From positions 1 to 27,211 of the forward strand of contig JAYTQG010000055.1 in assembly GCA_043746815.1 (NCBI GenBank): DNA of 27,211 nt, in the 5' to 3' direction. Below the pieces are notes generated by a model. It saw nothing but the letters and a program-made list of their open reading frames with translations. It was not told where the DNA came from and made no database searches. Below are positions 23,128 to 27,211 of this stretch, one piece after another (position 1 is the stretch's first letter; the number at the start of each line of letters is the position of its first letter). Made by a program: the position numbers and the translations under genes. Source of the stretch: JAYTQG01 sp043746815 (lineage in GTDB: Bacteria > Actinomycetota > Thermoleophilia > Miltoncostaeales > Miltoncostaeaceae).

Positions 23128-23181
23128 TGCGCGCTACAATCCGGACCGCAGTCCACTTTAACGCTTGGAAAGGCCCCCGCG
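23128..23181 (+). promoter_or_regulatory. Promoter-like site before the iron-sulfur carrier gene
   Basis: TACAAT (23135-23140) is a good -10 box, but no -35 box at normal spacing is visible. GGAAAGG in TTGGAAAGG (about 23166-23174) is a ribosome-binding site close to the ATG at 23182. This would give the carrier gene its own transcript. Confidence 0.4.
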
Positions 23182-23502
23182 ATGATTACCCTGACCGATC
23201 GCGCACGTACAAAGCTCACCGACCTGATCGCGAGTGACGGCGAGCCAGACCAGGGCCTTCGCGTCAAAGTCATCCCCGGCGGCTGCTCCGGCTTCGAGTA
23301 CGCGATGTCGTTCGATCATCCCGCCGACGGCGATCAGGTCGTCGAGGACAACGGGGTCCGCGTCATTGTCGACCGCTACAGCCTGCCGTACCTCCTCGGT
23401 ACCGAGTTCGACTATGAAGAGGGCTTTCAGGGCGCCGGGTTCAAGATCTCAAACCCGAACGTCACCTCGGCCTGCGGCTGTGGGAAGAGTTTCCAGGCGT
23501 AG
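23182..23502 (+). CDS. A-type iron-sulfur cluster carrier (HesB/IscA/ErpA family)
   Basis: The 106-residue protein matches the HesB/IscA/ErpA family, which carries Fe-S clusters to apo-enzymes. The three cysteine ligands are present: Cys35 in GGCSGFEY, and Cys98 and Cys100 in SACGCGKSF. Intermediate motifs (VEDNGVRVIVD, GTEFDYEEGFQGAGFKISNPN) fit the family. The length is typical. The gene stands alone, without an isc or suf cluster, as is common for erpA-like genes. The exact subtype is not resolved. Only one base separates its stop from the stop of the convergent beta-propeller gene. Confidence 0.94.
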   Translation: MITLTDRARTKLTDLIASDGEPDQGLRVKVIPGGCSGFEYAMSFDHPADGDQVVEDNGVRVIVDRYSLPYLLGTEFDYEEGFQGAGFKISNPNVTSACGCGKSFQA

Positions 23503-23503
23503 G

Positions 23504-25036
23504 TTACGAGACGACGTCCCGAAGGGTTGCTATCGGAAATGAGCGGAGCAGGGTGACGCCTGCGCCCCGTAGGTGGAACGTCAGTCGGTAGTTGCCCGGT
23601 GGGACGGTGTTCCCGCCCAATATCCGAATGTAGTTGACCCCTGCGCTGGCCGTCACGAGAAGCGGCCGCCGCCCGCCGATCGCCACGGGCTTGCCATTTG
23701 CCCCCCGAAGTCGAATCGACAGGTTCGCCCGGGCGGGCAGCGCGATCCGAGCGATGGTTCCCACGCTCCGAGCCGCATCACAGTTACCCGTCACGCAACC
23801 GGATGAGAAGCGGGTGCGACTGAGACTGATGTCCGGCGCCTCGACGGCCGGAGCGGTGATCGCGGGATTCACAAGGAGCGTGAGGGGAGAAGTTTGCAAC
23901 TCGCCGTCCAACACCCCGGGGGCCTGGTTGATCGCGACACGCCCGTCGGGCAGCTCTCTCGCCGCGCTGGGCGGCCCGCCCGCCGTCGGATAGCGCCACA
24001 GTTCATCGCCCGTCGACGAGAGGGCGATGACCCCGCCCGCTTCGTTGATGTACACGTTGCCCGTCGGCCCGACCGACAAGAGGGAATTCGCGATGTGAGA
24101 CCAGCGAACAGCGCCGCTGGCGAGATCGACGGCAACGACCTCGGGTCGGCGCTGCAGCAGGAGTGGGCGAGTCGGCAGAAGGATCTGGCCGTGTGCTGGG
24201 TCGGCAAAGGAATCAGGAACGTCCGACACCTGGTTTGCAAGTGCCAGACTCCAACGCTCATTCCCTGAGTGATCAAGGGCAAAAATCTCCGGAGTGAGTG
24301 GGGCGGCCGATCTCGAGACGATTCCCGTCGCGAGGACTCCGCCACCCGGAAGGCCAGCGAGGGCAGCGATTTCCCCCATGCCGGGCCGGTCGTGCCGCCA
24401 TGCAACCTGGCCATCAGCAACGCGCACGCCAACGAGGCTTCGTTGGTCGCGTTCGGGATCGGCCGGAGCGGACCTCAGGGAGACCGCAACGATGTCTCCG
24501 TCGCCCGCGATGGAGGGAGGGAAGAATGCACTGGCCGCGTCGGGCCCCCTGGAGAAGGTCCATTTCGTCGTTGCCTTGGGTCCGATGGTGCGCAGACGCA
24601 GTGAGAACTTGGGTCCCGTGTCCACGCACAATGCGGCGTTGATTGTTACGCCTGGGCAGCCTGCCCCCGCCACCCCGGTCTGGGTGAACGTGTTCAGTCC
24701 ATGAGGACCGAGGGGGCCGTAGCTCCCACTCGTTTGCAACCGAATTGGCTGTGGGACCCCAAGACAGGCGTCACACCTCCAGACGGTGGTTGTGTTCCAA
24801 CGTGGCACCCCATCCAACGAAAATCGGATGGCGGTCGTTCTCCAACGCGTGGGCGCCTTGGTCGTGAGTTCCACTCGGTCGGCGATGACGACAACGCCGT
24901 GGCCGTCCGAGGTGAGATGGACCGAACCTCCGGGGCTCGGGACTGGCCATCCGGGAACGACAGCCGGTGTCGCGCTCGCGCTTGTCACCACGGACAACGA
25001 AGCGAGCAACACAAATAGAAGAGAGCGACCGCCCAT
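23504..25036 (-). CDS. Secreted PQQ-like beta-propeller protein
   Basis: The 510-residue protein starts with a signal peptide (MGGRSLLFVLLASLSVVTSA, cleavage near ASA-TP). Propeller-like blades follow, with phrases such as VRVADGQVAWRHDRPG, FALDHSGNERWSL, VDLASGAVRWSHI, NVYINEAGGVIAL and STGDELWRYP. This is the Gly-x-x-x-Trp pattern of PQQ/WD-like blades without enzyme signatures. A C-terminal beta domain (about 420-510) contains Cys pairs in SSGCVTGNCD. The ATG at 25036 is chosen because the signal peptide begins there. A GTG at 25069 is possible, and longer frames would run into the upstream SCP gene. It is the second gene of a minus-strand pair. The role is unknown, possibly extracellular binding. 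Confidence 0.82.
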   Translation of the reverse strand: MGGRSLLFVLLASLSVVTSASATPAVVPGWPVPSPGGSVHLTSDGHGVVVIADRVELTTKAPTRWRTTAIRFSLDGVPRWNTTTVWRCDACLGVPQPIRLQTSGSYGPLGPHGLNTFTQTGVAGAGCPGVTINAALCVDTGPKFSLRLRTIGPKATTKWTFSRGPDAASAFFPPSIAGDGDIVAVSLRSAPADPERDQRSLVGVRVADGQVAWRHDRPGMGEIAALAGLPGGGVLATGIVSRSAAPLTPEIFALDHSGNERWSLALANQVSDVPDSFADPAHGQILLPTRPLLLQRRPEVVAVDLASGAVRWSHIANSLLSVGPTGNVYINEAGGVIALSSTGDELWRYPTAGGPPSAARELPDGRVAINQAPGVLDGELQTSPLTLLVNPAITAPAVEAPDISLSRTRFSSGCVTGNCDAARSVGTIARIALPARANLSIRLRGANGKPVAIGGRRPLLVTASAGVNYIRILGGNTVPPGNYRLTFHLRGAGVTLLRSFPIATLRDVVS

Positions 25037-25088
25037 CGCGAGAGCATGACGTCTTGCCGCAGGGAGCACCAATCGGGCGGGTGTTCGC

Positions 25089-25562
25089 CTAGGCGCCGAA
25101 GTCCGTTGTGTAGACCGACTTCTCGCAGTCGCCGTTGCCGATGGAGGCCACACCAACGAGGGTGTACTTCGGTGAGAGGAGGTTTGCTCGGTGGGCCTGA
25201 CTATTCAGCCACAGTTCGATGACCTGTTCGGCGGTCTTGCCGCAGCCGTCGATCGATGCCAAGTTCTCAGCCATCGGACGGTTCTTTCCGAAACCGGCGG
25301 CAATGATCCGCGTCCAGAACGGCTTCCCGCCAGGGCTGTCGTGCGTCAGTTGATGCTGGCCCAGGAGGTATGCACTCTGGCGGCGCGCGGCCTTCAGGAG
25401 TGGCGACGACGCACGCAGTGGCTTCAGTCCATGCTCTGCCCGGGCGGCGTTCATCCCAGCGAGCAGTGCCTGCTCCATTGGAACCTCCACCGTCGCCGCG
25501 CTTGCACCGCTCGCACCGATGGTGATCGCTCCCGCCACCAAAACCGCCGTCGCTTTACCCAT
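25089..25562 (-). CDS. Secreted CAP/SCP-domain protein (YkwD-like)
   Basis: The 157-residue protein has a signal peptide (1-22, GASGASA). A CAP (SCP-like) domain follows: AGMNAARAEHGLKPL, LLKAARRQSAYLL, HDSPGGKPFWTRI, ENLASI, and VIELWLNSQAHRANLLSPKYTLVGVA. This order is typical of bacterial YkwD-type proteins. Two cysteines near the C-terminus (DGCGK and GDCEK) may pair. A good ribosome-binding site (AAAGGGA) precedes the ATG. It lies 52 bases upstream of the beta-propeller gene on the same strand and divergent from mscL. The biochemical function of bacterial CAP proteins is mostly unknown. Confidence 0.92.
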   Translation of the reverse strand: MGKATAVLVAGAITIGASGASAATVEVPMEQALLAGMNAARAEHGLKPLRASSPLLKAARRQSAYLLGQHQLTHDSPGGKPFWTRIIAAGFGKNRPMAENLASIDGCGKTAEQVIELWLNSQAHRANLLSPKYTLVGVASIGNGDCEKSVYTTDFGA

Positions 25563-25716
25563 GTCCCTTTCATCGGCGACGCGACCAGTTTTCTCAACCC
25601 CTCAATTTCGTGTAACCGAAACCGGTCCCGGCAGGTCTCTGGGAGTAGTTGCCGTATGTACCGACGGCAGCCAGCCACGGGGACCGTGGCTTCACACCGG
25701 AAAGGATTACCCGCAC
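25563..25716. promoter_or_regulatory. Divergent intergenic region with hairpin before mscL
   Basis: These 154 bases separate the SCP gene (minus) from mscL (plus) and should hold both promoters. I could not fix convincing -35/-10 pairs. A perfect seven-base-pair hairpin, AGCCACG-GGGAC-CGTGGCT (25673-25691), lies 25 bases before the mscL start and would be in its 5' leader. GGAAAGGA (25699-25706) is the mscL ribosome-binding site. Confidence 0.45.
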
Positions 25717-26076
25717 ATGGGCCTTATGCAGGAGTTCAAGGCATGGATTACCAAGGGCAACCTCCTCGAGATCGCGATCGGTCTCGTTCTTGCCCTCGCC
25801 TTCACGAAGGTGATCGACGCATTTGTGAAGTACCTTGTCACCCCACTTCTCGGGGCGATTGGTGGTTCGCCGAACTTCGACAACATTAAGTTCCACATCA
25901 ATGGATCTGAGTTTGGAATCGGTGCATTCCTGAATGCGTTGATCGCGTTCCTGATTATCGGGTTTGTGCTCTTCATGGTCGCGAAGGCCGCGATGAGGAT
26001 GATGAAGGACGCTCCACCCGAGCCGGACGCGCACCTTGAGGTGCTGAAGTCGATCGAAGCGAAGATCGCCCGCTAG
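25717..26076 (+). CDS. mscL: Large-conductance mechanosensitive channel
   Basis: The 119-residue protein is the MscL membrane channel, which opens under high membrane tension and releases solutes during osmotic downshock. The N-terminal helix (MQEFKAWITKGN) leads to TM1 (about 15-42, LLEIAIGLVLALAFTKVIDA). A short loop with NGSEFGIGAF leads to TM2 (about 68-95). A charged cytoplasmic helix (LEVLKSIEAKIAR) ends the protein. The length is slightly below the usual 130 or so, mainly through a short periplasmic loop. The ATG at 25717 has GGAAAGGA upstream. ATG at 25726 is an alternative. A strong hairpin follows the gene. Confidence 0.95.
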   Translation: MGLMQEFKAWITKGNLLEIAIGLVLALAFTKVIDAFVKYLVTPLLGAIGGSPNFDNIKFHINGSEFGIGAFLNALIAFLIIGFVLFMVAKAAMRMMKDAPPEPDAHLEVLKSIEAKIAR

Positions 26077-26090
26077 GAGGTCGGCACCCC

Positions 26091-26129
26091 GGTGGACCTG
26101 GGAGAGGCATTCTGCCTCCCCGGTCCACC
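26091..26129. terminator. Strong hairpin between convergent mscL and dehydrogenase genes
   Basis: A long imperfect inverted repeat has GGTGGACC and the later GGTCCACC at its base, with GAGGCA and TGCCTC closing a three-base loop (TTC). It lies 15 bases after the mscL stop and 6 bases before the stop of the convergent gene. No T-run follows on either strand, so it may act as a bidirectional terminator or an mRNA 3'-end stabiliser. Confidence 0.65.
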
Positions 26130-26135
26130 CGCGGG

Positions 26136-27047
26136 CTACGGGTCCGAGGTTCTTGACGCCGGGGCTGACTGGTTTGTCAGCTTTCGGCGGGCTTTGGTCG
26201 TCGTCCGCCCCGCTATCAGGGCGTCCGCACGGAGGGAATCGATCGCCGCGCCACCCTGGGTTGTCCACGGCTGAAGTGGCGTTCCGCGTTCCGCGCAGTC
26301 AGTGATCGCTGCGGACGCACTCTGGTCTGTGGCGAGATGAGGGAACAGCTGGGTGCAGATGCGCGCGAAGGTCGCCAGGCCACCAAGATCGGCGGTCGCG
26401 AGCGGACCAGCGGCCATCCACCGCGGGGCGAGGCCATCGGCAACGGCGGCATCGATGTCCTCCGCGCTCGCGACGCCCGTCTCCAACATGTGGAGGCATT
26501 CACGAAGGACAGCGAACTGGATGCGATTCCAGATGAAGCCGGGGACGTCACGCCGGACGACAAGGGGTGTCTTTCCGATGGTCGCAGCGAGGTCGACAAG
26601 GGCATCGGTAGTCGCCGTTCCAGTTTGGGGGCCAGGGATCACCTCGACGACCCCGGTGAGGTGGGCGGGCTTGAGGAAGTGAAAGCCGGCGAAGCGCTCG
26701 GGTGCGCGCAGCCCGGCTGCGAGCGAGCCGATCTGCAGGCTCGACGTGTTCGTCAGGAGGAGCGCCTCAGGCGTCAGCCAAGGTTCGATGGTCGTGTAGA
26801 GGGCGTGCTTCGCCGTGAGGTCCTCCGCGATCGTCTCCACAACGACGTCGGCCGTGGCGAAGGCACGCTCCGTGATGGAGTCACCCTGAACGACGTATCC
26901 GCTCAGAGTGATCGCCCGTGCCACAGCATCGGCCGTGCGGCCGGGGTCGCGGCCAAGGATGGCCACTTGGAGTCCGGCGGCCGCGAAGGCAGCCGCAATT
27001 TCGGGCCCCATGGAGCCGGTCCCGATGACGATCACCTTTGTGCTCAT
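26136..27047 (-). CDS. 3-hydroxyacyl-CoA dehydrogenase family protein
   Basis: The 303-residue enzyme is an NAD-dependent 3-hydroxyacyl-CoA or 3-hydroxybutyryl-CoA dehydrogenase. The N-terminal Rossmann motif is VIVIGTGSMGPEIAAAFA (5-22). The active-site elements are TNTSSL (99-104), the His-Glu pair His123 and Glu135 in FHFLKPAHL and VVEVI, and Asn174 in PGFIWNRI. The helical C-terminal domain is present once (residues about 170-270). A 30-residue Arg/Thr-rich tail follows. The ATG at 27047 is preferred because the Rossmann fold begins there. An upstream extension to 27197 has no domain. A role in fatty-acid beta-oxidation or butyrate metabolism is likely, but no partner genes are visible. 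Confidence 0.92.
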   Translation of the reverse strand: MSTKVIVIGTGSMGPEIAAAFAAAGLQVAILGRDPGRTADAVARAITLSGYVVQGDSITERAFATADVVVETIAEDLTAKHALYTTIEPWLTPEALLLTNTSSLQIGSLAAGLRAPERFAGFHFLKPAHLTGVVEVIPGPQTGTATTDALVDLAATIGKTPLVVRRDVPGFIWNRIQFAVLRECLHMLETGVASAEDIDAAVADGLAPRWMAAGPLATADLGGLATFARICTQLFPHLATDQSASAAITDCAERGTPLQPWTTQGGAAIDSLRADALIAGRTTTKARRKLTNQSAPASRTSDP

Positions 27048-27059
27048 GTGCGAAGGATA
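27048..27059 (-). promoter_or_regulatory. Leaderless-type -10 box (TATCCT) directly before the dehydrogenase ATG
   Basis: On the minus strand TATCCT (27059-27054) is separated by only six bases from the ATG at 27047, and no Shine-Dalgarno sequence lies between. This spacing would put the transcription start at or next to the A of the ATG, as in leaderless mRNAs common in high-GC Gram-positive bacteria. The remaining 152 bases to the right edge contain no gene that I can support. Confidence 0.45.
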
Positions 27060-27211
27060 GTTCTGCGCGGCACGACCCTCACCAGGCGGAAGGTTCCGGC
27101 GCGACCGCCTCACCCAGCCGACGTACCCGGTCGCAGTAGCGTCGTCACACATCGCGGTGCCGAACCGCCCACTGGGTTTCAAGGTGCTGCCGTCCAAGGG
27201 GGGCCCGTGCG

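Noticed and set aside
27060..27211. Extension of the dehydrogenase to GTG-like codons near 27197, or another gene at the right edge
   Set aside because: The extra 50 residues have no domain, and the Rossmann fold starts at the ATG at 27047. The edge is too short to support another gene.

Overview
This is a high-GC, gene-dense bacterial segment. Same-strand genes often overlap by four bases (ATGA or GTGA), and many genes start with GTG. The block dnaJ-prmA-rsmE-HIT-phoH-ybeY-dgkA-era is typical of Gram-positive bacteria. Together with base composition and the secreted-protein repertoire it suggests a high-GC actinobacterial lineage, possibly Thermoleophilia-like. That placement is an inference, not a measurement. 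I saw no rRNA, tRNA or CRISPR array and no complete transposon.

Region 1 (1-5089) is a lipid-modification locus. On the minus strand a FAD-dependent amine-oxidase-like protein, a DUF1365-cyclopropane synthase fusion and a short-chain dehydrogenase (cut by the left edge) are joined by ATGA overlaps. A fatty-acid desaturase is divergently transcribed. The set resembles loci that make methylated, cyclopropane or furan fatty acids. A minus-strand alpha/beta hydrolase (5065-5763) converges on the desaturase.

Region 2 (5790-17112) is a long plus-strand run. It first carries protein-folding, translation and ribosome-maturation genes (dnaJ, prmA, rsmE, a HIT protein, phoH, ybeY, a dgkA-PAP2 fusion, era). 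After an 85-base gap with a promoter-like site come a DeoC-like protein without the usual catalytic lysines, hisIE, and trpE-trpG-trpD-trpC. A palindromic GGGGTCAGACCCC element and a roughly 300-base non-coding stretch close the run.

Region 3 (17479-23502, plus strand) encodes envelope and redox proteins: a secreted beta-helix protein, a TlpA/CcmG-like thioredoxin, CcmH, a carboxymuconolactone-decarboxylase-family protein, a DUF72 protein, a secreted alpha/alpha-toroid protein and an A-type iron-sulfur carrier. The beta-helix and toroid proteins share a C-terminal Ig-like module.

Region 4 (23504-27211) holds a minus-strand pair of secreted proteins (CAP/SCP domain, then a beta-propeller-like protein), the divergent mscL channel gene, a strong hairpin, and a minus-strand 3-hydroxyacyl-CoA dehydrogenase that appears to be leaderless.
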